Shown: positions 1-8,828, counted from the stretch's first letter. The stretch: 25,556 nt of DNA from an uncultured Planctomycetaceae bacterium (GCA_903927685.1 CAIYOB010001470.1:1-25556), one strand, 5' to 3'. The notes: a model not told the origin generated them from the sequence alone. Translations and numbers: made by a program.

Positions 1-289
1 CCGTCCCTTAGAACCTGGGAAAGCGGTGCAATGCGCGGCGAGTTGGCTTTCCTGGGTGGGCATTGCTACGGCAGCCATGACCCAGACCTTCCTCTCCGGT
101 CCGGCGCAGCTCAGCTACGGCCGGATTCTGCGGACTGATCCACGATGCGATTCGCCAGCGTCTGCCATGAGCGAGACCATGGTGAGCGGCTTGTAGCGGG
201 GCGGTGGACAGGGCCCGCCCGCGCTGGCAGAATCATGGCACGTCCGGTTCCCGGTTGTGATCGCGTCACCATGTTTCAGGAGGTGCCTC
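1..289. other. Left-edge stretch without a recognisable gene
   Basis: No coding sequence that I can support. A 40-codon frame starting with ATG at 77 and open frames on both strands are present, but none shows a family motif, and frames extending rightwards are shadows of the ceramidase-like gene. The last 12 bases hold a strong ribosome binding site (AGGAGG, 279-284) for that gene. A gene ending left of the window cannot be excluded. Confidence 0.5.
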
Positions 290-1732
290 ATGCGGCGGTT
301 GCCACAAATCCTGTTCGTCTTCGTTGCGGCGATGGCGGTCGTTGCGGCGCCTGGTCGAGGAGCGGATCTGTACTTAGGTGTGGCGGAAGCGAACATCACG
401 CACCCGCTGCCCATGGCCCTGTGGGGCCAGATGCACACGCGGATTTCGCAGTCTGTCGAGAGCCCGGTCACAGCCCAGGTGGTCGCGCTCGAGTCGCGCG
501 AGGGCGACCGTCAACTCGATGCGGCGCTCCTGGTCTCCGGCGATATCATCGGGCTCCCGCAGAGCGCGCTCGACGCCCTGCGGAAACGCGTCGCCGAGCG
601 TCTGCCGGAGTTCGACGTGCAGAAACTGTTCGTGAGCGGCACACACACGCATACCGGCCCGGTGTTCGATGAAACGGCCTATCGCATTCCCAAGGAAGGC
701 GCGGTCCAGCCGGCCGAGTACGTTCAGTTCTTCGTCGAGCGGGTGTCGGAGGCCGCGGCCAAGGCCTGGCAGGACCGCCGGCCCGGTGCGGTGGCTTGGG
801 GCCTGGGGCACGCCGTGGTCGGACAGAATCGCCGCGCGGTCTACGCCGATGGTCACGCGGTGATGTACGGTCGCACGGACCAGCCGGACTTTCGCGGCCT
901 CGAAGGCTACGAAGATCATGCGGTCGAGGTGCTGTTCTTTTTCAACCGCGACAAGAAGCCGCTCGCCGCCGCCATCAACCTGGCCTGTACGGCGCAGGAG
1001 GTCGAGAGCCATTCGGCCGTCAACGCCGATTTTTTCCACGAAGTCCGCGAGGCATTGCGGGCGAAGTACGATCCCGATCTGAAGGTTCTGGGGTGGATCG
1101 GGGCGGCCGGGGATCAGTCGCCGCACCTCATGTTCCGCCAGCGCGCGGAGGACCGCATGCGCGAACTGCGCGGCCTGACCCGCTTGCAGGAGATCGCCCG
1201 CCGGATCGTGGCGGCCGTGGACGAGGCCTACGACGGCGCCCGGAAGGACATCCGCACCGATGCGGTCCTGGCGCACCGGGTGGCGCGGCTCGAACTGCCG
1301 GTCCGAATGGTGACCGACGAGGAGGCTGCGGCCGCCAAGGCCAAGGTCGAATCGCTGTCCCAGGACCCCAACAATCAGACGCTTGTCGGGTGGCACCAGG
1401 GAATCGTCGACCGCCATGCCAATCAGAACAGCAAGCCCACGCACGAAGTCGAAATCCATGTGCTCCGCCTGGGCGACGTTGCGATTGCGACCAATCCCTT
1501 CGAGCTGTTCGTCGATTTCGGCGTTCAGATCAAGGCCCGCAGTCCCGCGCTGCAGACGCTGGTCGTGCAGTTGGTCGGGGTCGAGGGATATCTGCCGACG
1601 GCGCGGGCGGTGCGTGGCGGCGGGTACAGCGCGGTTGCCGAGAGCAACACGGTCGGCCCGGAGGGCGGACAGGTCCTCGTCGACCGCACCGTCGAGTTGC
1701 TCAACTCGTTGTGGCCGGAGGTGAAACGCTGA
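290..1732 (+). CDS. Secreted neutral/alkaline ceramidase-like protein
   Basis: About 480 residues with an N-terminal signal peptide (Arg-rich start, hydrophobic LFVFVAAMAVVAA, then a likely Ala-x-Gly/Ala cleavage region), so probably exported. Three segments match the N-terminal domain of neutral/alkaline non-lysosomal ceramidases, Zn-dependent amidases that hydrolyse N-acyl-sphingosine. VSGTHTHTGP corresponds to the first Zn-His segment. GAAGDQSPH corresponds to the GDxSP motif with the nucleophilic Ser. VNADFFHEV corresponds to the conserved Asp segment. The second Zn-His segment, usually Cys-His-Pro, reads CTAQEVE, so one metal ligand may be missing or displaced and ceramide as substrate is not assured. 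The protein is also shorter than characterised enzymes (about 650-750 residues) and seems to lack their C-terminal Ig-like domain. The ATG at 290 is chosen because AGGAGG lies 5 bases upstream and the signal peptide begins there; the frame is open to an earlier ATA codon. Convergent with the M20 peptidase. Family assignment good, activity uncertain. Confidence 0.75.
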   Translation: MRRLPQILFVFVAAMAVVAAPGRGADLYLGVAEANITHPLPMALWGQMHTRISQSVESPVTAQVVALESREGDRQLDAALLVSGDIIGLPQSALDALRKRVAERLPEFDVQKLFVSGTHTHTGPVFDETAYRIPKEGAVQPAEYVQFFVERVSEAAAKAWQDRRPGAVAWGLGHAVVGQNRRAVYADGHAVMYGRTDQPDFRGLEGYEDHAVEVLFFFNRDKKPLAAAINLACTAQEVESHSAVNADFFHEVREALRAKYDPDLKVLGWIGAAGDQSPHLMFRQRAEDRMRELRGLTRLQEIARRIVAAVDEAYDGARKDIRTDAVLAHRVARLELPVRMVTDEEAAAAKAKVESLSQDPNNQTLVGWHQGIVDRHANQNSKPTHEVEIHVLRLGDVAIATNPFELFVDFGVQIKARSPALQTLVVQLVGVEGYLPTARAVRGGGYSAVAESNTVGPEGGQVLVDRTVELLNSLWPEVKR

Positions 1733-1781
1733 GCAACTTCGGTCCTCGCCATTCACTCGACGGCGGAGGTTGAGGCCCGCG

Positions 1782-2972
1782 TTATTTGCTCAGACCGCCC
1801 AAACGGTAGAAGATCTCCGTGGCCCGCTGCAGTTGCTCGACGGAAATCCACTCATCCGCCGTGTGCGCCTGGGCGATCGAACCCGGGCCGAACACCACGG
1901 TGGGAATGCCAGCGCCGGCAAAGGCCGGCGCGTCGGTGCCGTACGGGACGCCCACACAGCGGCCGGGACCGCCGCCTTGGCGAATGATCTCACTCAACCG
2001 CTCGGCAAACGGACGGCTGAGTTCGTCGGACAGTCCGCACGAGGTCAAGTACGGCGGGGCGTGCTCGACGAGTGGATCGTCCCGCAATTCGCGAGCCACG
2101 AATTCGACGACGTGCTGATAGGCGGCCTGCGGGTCTTCGCCGGGCAGTACACGGCGGTCGATCTCGATCGTACAGCGGTCTGGCACGGTATTCACGCTGA
2201 CTCCGCCGGAGACTAGTCCGACACTTAGCGAAGGCTGGCCGACCAGCGCGTGCTGGCCGAGAGCCGGCGCCGTGTCGCGGGCGTAACGCTCGAGAGTCGC
2301 CAGCACGCGGGCCATGCGATAGATCGCGTTGTCGCCAGCTTGCGGTTGAGAACTGTGCGCCGCTCGGCCGCGGGTGTGGCATCGCCAGCGGACCGCGCCC
2401 TTGTGTGCTACGACCACGTCCAACGAGGTCGGTTCGGCGACGATCACGGCGTCGGGAGCCCGGGGCAGGAACGGCGAGTCGCCTTGCCACAAGTCACCGA
2501 TCCGCGGGGCGCCGCCGAATCCGTATTCCTCGTTCACCGAGCAGGCCATGACGATCGTCGGCCGCCCGGCCGGACGCTCGTCGGCCAGTCGGGATAGGGC
2601 CGCGAGCATACACGCCATCCCGCCCTTGATATCACAGGCTCCACGGCCATACACGCGCCCGTCGCGGATCTCGGGAGTCCACGGGGGGATGGTCATTCCG
2701 TCGACTGGAACCGTATCCTGGTGAGCCTCGAACATCAGGATCGCGCCGCCCCGTTCCGCCGGCACGTCGCCGTCGACCCGGGCTACGATGTTGTCTCGTC
2801 GCGGCTCGATGGCCTGGCGGCGATACGGCCACCCCAGCCGCTCGAACAAGCGTTGCAGATAATCGGTGACCTGGTACTCGAAGTACTCGTCGCCGCCTAC
2901 CTCCCGGCCCATCGGGTTGACGCTGGGCAGACGCACCAGGTCACACAGTGTCTCCAGAACATCCAAGGGCAT
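1782..2972 (-). CDS. M20-family metallopeptidase (ArgE/DapE/ACY1-like)
   Basis: About 396 residues, cytoplasmic (no signal peptide). M20 enzymes are di-zinc amidohydrolases that remove acyl or aminoacyl groups, such as acetylornithine deacetylase, succinyl-diaminopimelate desuccinylase and carboxypeptidase-like members. The metal site is complete. HQDTVPV supplies His84 and Asp86, GACDIKGG the bridging Asp114, NEEYGFGG the catalytic Glu148 and ligand Glu149, VAEPTS a further acidic ligand, and Ala-His-Thr near residue 370 the last His. The middle third (about 185-300) is the usual dimerisation lid. The frame is open to 3032, but the ATG at 2972 gives the usual N-terminus (MPLDVLETLCDLVRLPSVNP), with the substrate-pocket SVNP close to the start as in the family. 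Specificity cannot be read from sequence, and no arg or lysine biosynthesis gene is adjacent, so I give no gene symbol. Transcribed alone and convergently with the ceramidase-like gene. Confidence 0.88.
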   Translation of the reverse strand: MPLDVLETLCDLVRLPSVNPMGREVGGDEYFEYQVTDYLQRLFERLGWPYRRQAIEPRRDNIVARVDGDVPAERGGAILMFEAHQDTVPVDGMTIPPWTPEIRDGRVYGRGACDIKGGMACMLAALSRLADERPAGRPTIVMACSVNEEYGFGGAPRIGDLWQGDSPFLPRAPDAVIVAEPTSLDVVVAHKGAVRWRCHTRGRAAHSSQPQAGDNAIYRMARVLATLERYARDTAPALGQHALVGQPSLSVGLVSGGVSVNTVPDRCTIEIDRRVLPGEDPQAAYQHVVEFVARELRDDPLVEHAPPYLTSCGLSDELSRPFAERLSEIIRQGGGPGRCVGVPYGTDAPAFAGAGIPTVVFGPGSIAQAHTADEWISVEQLQRATEIFYRLGGLSK

Positions 2973-3055
2973 CGCACAAACCTGCTTGATGGGGCGACTT
3001 GCAGCCGGAGGCCAGCTCGCGACACGACGCATTAGCCAGCCGTCCCTTCCGGCGT

Positions 3056-3084
3056 ATTCTATCGCGATCTCAGCTGTTTGCCAG
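3056..3084 (-). promoter_or_regulatory. Possible promoter of the M20 peptidase gene
   Basis: On the minus strand a good -10 box (TAGAAT, complement of 3056-3061) is preceded at about 16-17 bases by a weak -35 box (TGGCAA, complement of 3078-3083). It would start transcription about 75 bases upstream of the ATG. The -35 matches only three consensus bases, so this is tentative. Confidence 0.3.
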
Positions 3085-3244
3085 GGAGCAGGGATGGAGC
3101 AGGGACACAGCTTTTCTCAGGTGCCATCGTCTTACCCAAACATCGTTTTGCCCAAACAGGTTGACAACAGCCGTGCGAAACGATCAATTCCCCTTATCTT
3201 TCGATCGGTTCGTCGGGAGCGGCAAATGAACAGGAGATCGCAGG

Positions 3245-3763
3245 ATGGCTCGGTCAGCGAGGGCGAACGTGTTTGCGCCGCATGAGGTGGCGATTGTCCA
3301 CGTCGCGAATCGCGTCGTGCGAGTCGAACTCGATCCGCCACGATCCGGATCGGGTGGTGGAGATCCGTCGGCGGTTGAGCGGCTTTTCGTGGTGGATGCG
3401 GGTGCTGTGCCAAACGTTTGCCATGCGCGTTAACCGCGACGATGGCGAAGCTGGCAAGTTCTGGCAGAGCCGATTTCGAGCCGTCCGCTTGCTGGACGAG
3501 GAGTCGTTACTGGCTTGCGCCGCGTACGTCGACCTGACGCGGCGTCAGGCAAGCGCGGTTCAGCACCGGCGGACGCATCAGCCATTTTGGCACGGTCGAA
3601 ACTGGCCCCCGCCGCGTGGTGCGAATTGGTCAGCGATCTTGGCCGCTTGTTATCCACGGTCGCCGGCCATCCGCGGACGCTTGACGGCTCGCGTCACGGT
3701 CCACATCGGCGTCGCTTCCACCTGACGCCGCGCGCGCGTGAGCTGTTGCCTGTCGAGAAGTAG
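3245..3763 (+). pseudogene. Relic of a REP-associated (Y1/IS200-like) tyrosine transposase
   Basis: Three consecutive segments in different frames read as one degraded transposase. Residues MARSARANVFAPHEVAIVHV from the ATG at 3245 match the usual N-terminus. After about 3315-3325 the similarity jumps to another frame (about 3324-3537) with ESNSIRHDPDRV, WWMRVLCQTFAMRVNRD, GKFWQSRFRAVRLLDEE and CAAYVDLT, typical of the middle of this family. It then returns to the first frame (about 3545-3763) with ADASAILAR and AAWCELVSDLGRLLSTVAG, typical of the C-terminal third. Intact members run to about 300 residues or more. Here the HUH metal-binding motif (His-x-His followed by hydrophobics) has been lost with the first deletion, and a large piece is missing at the second. 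It therefore cannot be active. These single-strand transposases act on palindromic REP-type repeats. Family comparisons are from memory of planctomycete homologues. Confidence 0.8.
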
Positions 3764-3912
3764 CGGTCCCCGCTCAAGCCGCTTAGCACGCACGTTGTCT
3801 CTTCGCTTCAGACGCTCCGGAACCGCGGAGTTCGCCAGCCCAGCCGCCTTGCTGACCGGAGCGTGTTGCGCGCTCTCATCTTGTCACAACTAGCTGCGTC
3901 CCCGTTTCGACG

Positions 3913-4841
3913 TTGAAGGACGGGGACGATGGGACGGCGACGTCGACCACCGCGGTGACGGTGTTGAACGTCGCGCCGACCGCGGTGGATGATGCGAATG
4001 CGGTCGACGTGGATTGCACGTTAACCCTGGCGGCCGGCGGCGTGCTGGGCAACGACACCGACGCCGGGGACTCGCTGACGGCCGAACTGGTGGGCCGCCC
4101 GCGGCATGGGACACTGACGCTGCACCCGGACGGCTCGTTCAATTACATCCCGGATGCAGGCTATGTCGGCCCGGACAGTTTTGCTTACCGGGCTTCGGAC
4201 AACTGCGACCTGTCAGACGTGGCGACGGTCGCGGTTGACGTGCAGCCGCTCCCGACCGTCGTCTCCGTGCAGCTCAACGACGGGTCGGCCCAGCGGTCGA
4301 TGGTCACGCAGCTGGTGGTGACCTTCAACCGTGTCGTGACCATCGCGCCGGACGCGTTCCAGGTGCAGCACGTCGGGGGCGACTTGGTCGGCCTGAACGC
4401 GGTGCAGCACGACGCCGGCGGCCGCAGTGTGTGGTGACCCTGACGTTCGCCGGGGCGGGAATCGTCGGAGGCTCGCTGGCGGATGGAAACCACGAATTGG
4501 CGATTGCCGCGGACAAGGTGCTCACGGAGTACAGCCTGTTGGACGGCGACGAGGACGGCATCGCAGGCGGCGATTACCGATTCGGCGCCGCCGCGGCGGA
4601 CCGGTTCTTTCGGTTCTTTGGCGACAGCAATGGAGACCGGCTGGTGAACACCACCGACCTGGCCCTGTTCCGCACGGCCCTCGGCAAACGCGAGGGGCAG
4701 GCTGGCTACTTGGCGTACTTCGACTACGATGCCGACCGCGACGTGGACACGGCCGTGGATTACGCCGAGTTCCTGATCCGTTACCGGCAGCGGTACCTGT
4801 GGCCGGCGGGAGGCCGGCCCACAATCGCCGTCGTGCGGTGA
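3913..4841 (+). pseudogene. 3' remnant of a cadherin-like/dockerin surface protein, frameshifted
   Basis: Two adjacent frames make one C-terminal fragment of a large secreted protein. The first (open from 3856, recognisable from about 3913, ending at a TGA at 4435) begins inside a PKD-like domain end (DDGTATSTTAVTVLNVAPT). It continues through a cadherin-like/VCBS-type repeat (GVLGNDTDAGD, HGTLTLHPDGSFNYIPDAG, GPDSFAYRASD) into a linker domain. The second frame (from about 4431 to 4841) carries on the same fold and ends in a type I dockerin-like pair of calcium-binding loops (GDSNGDRLVNTTDLALFR and FDYDADRDVDTAVDYAEF). At 4427-4436 GTGTGGTG would restore one frame if a single GT were removed, so a GT duplication is the likely lesion. 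There is no start codon, signal peptide or N-terminal part; the 5' end lies next to a perfect 9-bp inverted repeat (3897-3905/3920-3928). Such proteins are typically large cell-surface proteins in planctomycetes. Confidence 0.78.
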
Positions 4842-5558
4842 TGCGCGGGCGAGGCAGACAACCCCAAGATGTCCGGTGACTCGATCGCTCAAGAACGCAC
4901 AGGGTTAGTCCGTTCTTGTGAAAGCGTGTGTGTCGAGCAGGAGCTTCACTCGTCAGTACCCATCCAGAAAGTCCTCGGGCAGCGCGCATCGAAGTCATCT
5001 GCGACCGACCAGACGCCACGGTGGAGTCCGAACACGCGCGGCGAGGGTTCGCTTGGGCGATTCTGCGGGTGACGGGCTGCCGGCGGTGATATCAGGCATG
5101 TGCAGATCCTCTGTCGAGCGAACCGAGTTCGACGGGAACGGTTCATTCTGGCCAGAAAGAAGTGCCGTTGCTACGGTTGGAAAGAACATCTGCAGGTGGG
5201 TGGGCCATCGGCAAGCGATGGGGGCATCGGGCGCCGGAGTTCACGCTTTGCCGTGGTTTTTCGAAAAAGACGGAAGAAAGAAAAGACACGCTGAAGCGTG
5301 AATTCCAACAGGGGCCGGAGTCCACGCTTCGGCGCCTGTCCTGCCGCGGAAATGCGGACTCTCCGGCGACCGGCGAGGCTGCGCCGAAATCGGAAGCCCC
5401 CTGCCTTTTCGAAGCCGGACTGCTCGCCCAGCGGTCGCGCGGCATACTCGCCCCGGTTCGCCGCCGCCGACGATCTGATATCCTGACGTCGTCCGCGGCG
5501 ACGGAAGGTATTTCGGCGCCCACGAAGCGACGCGGATCCGACACTCAAGGAGCATGTG
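4842..5558. other. About 0.7 kb intergenic region with a repeat cluster
   Basis: No gene is supported; overlapping short frames on both strands lack family features. The stretch separates the dockerin remnant from the large LamG/GH99-like gene and contains the hairpin repeat listed separately at 5236-5334. The last dozen bases carry the ribosome binding site AAGGAG (5547-5552) of the next gene. No convincing promoter was found. Confidence 0.5.
5236..5334. repeat. Three copies of an 18-base repeat, two forming a hairpin
   Basis: The motif GGAGTYCACGCTTYGSCG occurs at 5236-5253 (plus) and 5317-5334 (plus), and inverted at 5289-5306. The inverted copy and the last copy pair over 15 of 18 positions around a 10-base loop, giving a stable stem-loop. 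It is non-coding and lies in the decayed zone about 1.5 kb from the REP-type transposase relic. It may be an intergenic repeat family of this genome; copy number cannot be judged from one window. Confidence 0.6.
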
Positions 5559-8500
5559 ATGCGCGTTCATACCTCAGGCAGCGGTGGAGAGCTAACGGTG
5601 CGTTCTGTCCGTGGCGTGAGCTTGCAGCCTGCGGGAGATCGTCGGATCGCAAGCGGGATGCTCACGCCCCGGGGTTCTGGTGCGGTGCTGGGCAGGGCAC
5701 TGGCTGTGCTGGCGATATTGGCACTGGGCGGGGCAGCCGAGGCGGGCGTCGTATGGGATTTTGACGGGACGGCCAACCCGTCGGGAGCGAACCTGCAACT
5801 GCTGGGCGGGACGCCTGCGTTTGTGGCTACCGAGGGAGGCCAGGGGCTGGCGGCCGGCTGTTCGTTGCAGTGGAACGACGCGCCGGCGCTGCGCGTGCGG
5901 CCGGAAATCGAGCTGCGCTGCCGGTTCCGGCTCGACGACTTGCCGCAGAACGCCCATGTCTTGGCGACGAAAGGCGGCGAATACCTCCTCCGCGTCGACG
6001 GACACGAAGGCGGCCATCTGTCGCTGTTCGTCCAGACGGAGGGCCAATGGGAACCACGCCTGAGCGGTCCGATCGTCCGGCCGAACGCCTGGTACGACGT
6101 GCGGGCGAAGTGGAACGGGGCGACGCTGACGATGGAGGTGAACGGCGAACTCTTCAGCCGCCGGCACGCGGGCAAGATCCGCCCCGGCTCCGAGCCGCTT
6201 ACGATTGGCCCGATTGCCGGGGTGATCGACCGGCTCGAAATCTTGAATCCCGGCTTGGCCCGCGAGACGGCGTTACTCGGACTCGATGCCATGGGCACCG
6301 TGGCCGCCGTGCAGGGAAAATTCGGCGGCCAGGACGGCTGGGCCGGCTGGCAGGCAATGGGCGGGGCAACGTGCGAGTTCGCGGACGGCGCTGCTCAACT
6401 GACTTTTCCCCAAGCTTCGGCCATGTTCGTCAGTCCGACACTAGCCATCGATCTCACCCACATGCCATTCGCTTGCCTGGAGTTGGAAACGCCAGGTCCG
6501 GGCTGGACAGGGCACATCGACTTCCGCACGGACGCCGGGGCTGGCTCGGTCACGTTTCAGCCCCACGGCAACGGACGGCCGACCTTGATCGCCGGTGCCA
6601 GTTCCGACCAGTGGACCGGACCCCTGCAACGTCTGGCCGTGAGCTTCAGCGGCGGCACGGGGCGGGTGGCGCTGAAGAAACTGGTCCTGGCCGATCGGGC
6701 CGTGGGCAGTCCGTGGCTGTACCTCCGCGACCTGGCTGCGGGGCGCGCCAAGCTGCGGCCAGGGCGCGAGGAAACCGTGATTGCGGCCGTCCAGAATCTC
6801 GGCGGCGAGACGCAGGACGTCCGCCTGCGTCTGCACGTTCCCGCCGGGATCCAGATCCTCGGCGGCATGGACCAGCGAATTCCCTACCTGGGCCAGAACG
6901 ACATGGATCTGGCCACGTGGCGGGTCCGCACCGACCGAGCGGGCGTTTTCGAGGTCACCGTCGAAGCCATCGCTGCCGGCGCGGCGACTCGGTCCCAGTC
7001 GCTGCGATTGGCCTTTGAACCCCTGCCGGACCTGCCGCGGACGGGCTATGTCCCGGAACCGCAGCCGGCCCAGAGCGATTACATCGGGTTGATGCATTAC
7101 TGCGCGCTCTGGAAGGAGGGCACGCATTACGGCTGGAAACTGATCGAACCCTGGCCCGGACGACGCCCGGCCATCGGTTGGTACGACGAGGGAACGCCCG
7201 AAGTCGCCGACTGGCACATCAAGTACGCACTCGAGCACGGCGTCAACGCCTTCATCTACTGCTGGTACCGGGCGCACCTGGAGCCCAAGATCGAGCACAC
7301 GCTGGGACACGCCATCCACGATGGGCTCTTTCAAGCGAAGTACCGCGACAAATTCCAGTTCTGCATCATGTGGGAGAACGGCTGCGCTTCGGGCGTCAAG
7401 GATGCGGACGACCTGTTGAACAACGTGCTGCCGTTTTGGCTGAACAACTACTTCCAACATCCTTCGTACCTGAAGTTGGACAACATGCCGTTGCTGTTCG
7501 TTTGGCAGCCGCGCAGGCTGTTGCCGCAACTGGGCGGTCCCGAGGGCACGCGCCAGACGTTCGAGGCCATGCGGGCCCGCTGCCGAGATGCGGGGTTCGC
7601 CGGCCTGCGGATCATCGCCTGTATGGACGGCCCGGACGAAGAGCTGGGCCGACAGATCGCTGCCAGCGGATGGGACGCCGTGACCGGGTACGGGCTCACC
7701 CCCAGCGGTGTCCGCGACGCGGGAATCGACGCCGACGGCATCCCGTACCGCGAGCATGCGGACGTGCTCGCACGCTACCAAGAGACCTGGGAACAGCGCG
7801 ACGCGTGCACCGGAAACGTCCCTGACATTCCCAACGTGTTCATGGGCTGGGATCCGCGGCCTTGGGACCGGGCGCGACCCGACGGCTATGTCGCCCACCC
7901 CAAGGCGGAGAACTTTGCGGCCGCCTGTCGCGATGCCAAGTCGCTGGTCGATGCCAAGCCGGCCGAGCGTTGGGACCGCCGACTGGTCGTCTTCGACAAT
8001 TGGACCGAGTTCGGCGAAGGGCACTACATCGAGCCCACCTCGGGCCTCGGCTTCTCGTTCCTGAACACGATCAAGGAAGTGTTCTGCACCGGTTGGGCGC
8101 CCGAGGCGACGACCGATATCGTTCCGGAGGACGTGGGGCTGCAGCCGCCGCAGCGCCGCTACGAACAAGTGCGGGCCGGATTCGGCCACCGCCTGCCGTG
8201 GCAGCCGCGGCGGATCAGCGGGGACTTGCTGGCGCATTGGCAGTTCGAGCGGATCGCCGACGGCCGCCTGGTCGACTCGTCACCGAACGAAACCCGTCTG
8301 GTAGCGACCGGCATGAGCATCGAGCCCGGGCGCGGCGGCCAGACGCTGCGTTGCGGAGACGGCGAGGCGACGTGCCCTGCCCCGGCGCCGTTCTTCTACA
8401 CCGGCGGGGTTACCGTCGCGTTGTGGTGCAAGCCGGACCAGGTGGAGCAGAGCGACCATTGGATGCTGAACACGACCGGCAAGGACACCACCGGTTACCG

Positions 8501-8828
8501 GCTCGGCCTGGGCAGCGGTCGACCGGTCTGGCAGATTCCGCAGAGCGAGTGGAGTCATGGACTGTACGGCCCCCAACCGTTGCCCGTCGGGGAATGGTCC
8601 CACGTGGCCGCCACGTTCGACAATCGCTTGATGCGTCTGTACGTCAATGGCGAGGAGGTCGCCATGCTCGAGCGGCGGGGCTTCATCAACCCGGCCAGCG
8701 ACGTCGTCATCGGCGGCCACAGCCCGGGACTCGCCCGCGCCCGTTTCCACGGCTGGCTGGACGATGTGCGCATCTATCGCCGCGTGCTTAGGGCTGAGGA
8801 AGTCGCCGCACTCACGCATGCCAAGTGA
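5559..8828 (+). CDS. Exported LamG / GH99-like (WbsX-type) / LamG protein
   Basis: A large protein of 1089 residues. After a long n-region comes a hydrophobic segment (about 45-60, ALAVLAILALGG) ending in Ala-Glu-Ala, a likely signal peptide. Domains in order: a concanavalin-like/LamG jelly roll (about 65-235); a second beta-sandwich region (about 240-380); an Ig-like/NEW3-type domain (about 390-490); a catalytic-looking domain of the glycoside hydrolase 99-like or WbsX family (about 505-860); and a C-terminal LamG domain (about 888-1085) with WSHVAATFD, RLYVNGEEV and LDDVRIYRRVL. The GH99-like part shows YIGLMHYCALWK, NAFIYCWYR and DNWTEFGEGHYIEP, the last being the conserved active-site block of the family. 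The likely role is binding and cleaving or remodelling a polysaccharide outside the cytoplasm; the linkage is unknown. The ATG at 5559 has AAGGAG 6 bases upstream; a GTG at 5556 is possible, and an ATG at 5658 would give a shorter n-region. Confidence 0.8.
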   Translation: MRVHTSGSGGELTVRSVRGVSLQPAGDRRIASGMLTPRGSGAVLGRALAVLAILALGGAAEAGVVWDFDGTANPSGANLQLLGGTPAFVATEGGQGLAAGCSLQWNDAPALRVRPEIELRCRFRLDDLPQNAHVLATKGGEYLLRVDGHEGGHLSLFVQTEGQWEPRLSGPIVRPNAWYDVRAKWNGATLTMEVNGELFSRRHAGKIRPGSEPLTIGPIAGVIDRLEILNPGLARETALLGLDAMGTVAAVQGKFGGQDGWAGWQAMGGATCEFADGAAQLTFPQASAMFVSPTLAIDLTHMPFACLELETPGPGWTGHIDFRTDAGAGSVTFQPHGNGRPTLIAGASSDQWTGPLQRLAVSFSGGTGRVALKKLVLADRAVGSPWLYLRDLAAGRAKLRPGREETVIAAVQNLGGETQDVRLRLHVPAGIQILGGMDQRIPYLGQNDMDLATWRVRTDRAGVFEVTVEAIAAGAATRSQSLRLAFEPLPDLPRTGYVPEPQPAQSDYIGLMHYCALWKEGTHYGWKLIEPWPGRRPAIGWYDEGTPEVADWHIKYALEHGVNAFIYCWYRAHLEPKIEHTLGHAIHDGLFQAKYRDKFQFCIMWENGCASGVKDADDLLNNVLPFWLNNYFQHPSYLKLDNMPLLFVWQPRRLLPQLGGPEGTRQTFEAMRARCRDAGFAGLRIIACMDGPDEELGRQIAASGWDAVTGYGLTPSGVRDAGIDADGIPYREHADVLARYQETWEQRDACTGNVPDIPNVFMGWDPRPWDRARPDGYVAHPKAENFAAACRDAKSLVDAKPAERWDRRLVVFDNWTEFGEGHYIEPTSGLGFSFLNTIKEVFCTGWAPEATTDIVPEDVGLQPPQRRYEQVRAGFGHRLPWQPRRISGDLLAHWQFERIADGRLVDSSPNETRLVATGMSIEPGRGGQTLRCGDGEATCPAPAPFFYTGGVTVALWCKPDQVEQSDHWMLNTTGKDTTGYRLGLGSGRPVWQIPQSEWSHGLYGPQPLPVGEWSHVAATFDNRLMRLYVNGEEVAMLERRGFINPASDVVIGGHSPGLARARFHGWLDDVRIYRRVLRAEEVAALTHAK

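Noticed and set aside
374..1756. Minus-strand open frame of 460 codons over the ceramidase-like gene
   Set aside because: Shadow frame; the plus strand has a ribosome binding site, signal peptide and family motifs.
3135..3158. Two CCCAAACA direct repeats 16 bases apart, considered as the start of an array
   Set aside because: Only two copies of eight bases; no regular repeat-spacer pattern, so not a CRISPR array.
3161..3200. Perfect TTGACA with TATCTT downstream, upstream of the transposase relic
   Set aside because: The spacing is 28 bases, too long for a sigma-70 promoter; the hexamer at the right distance (TCAATT) is a poor match.
4869..5544. Several overlapping short frames on both strands
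   Set aside because: None has a good start context or motif; the area reads as non-coding DNA with repeats.
6441..8237. Minus-strand open frame of 598 codons over the GH99-like gene
   Set aside because: Antisense to the GH99-like domain with its conserved blocks; no motif of its own.
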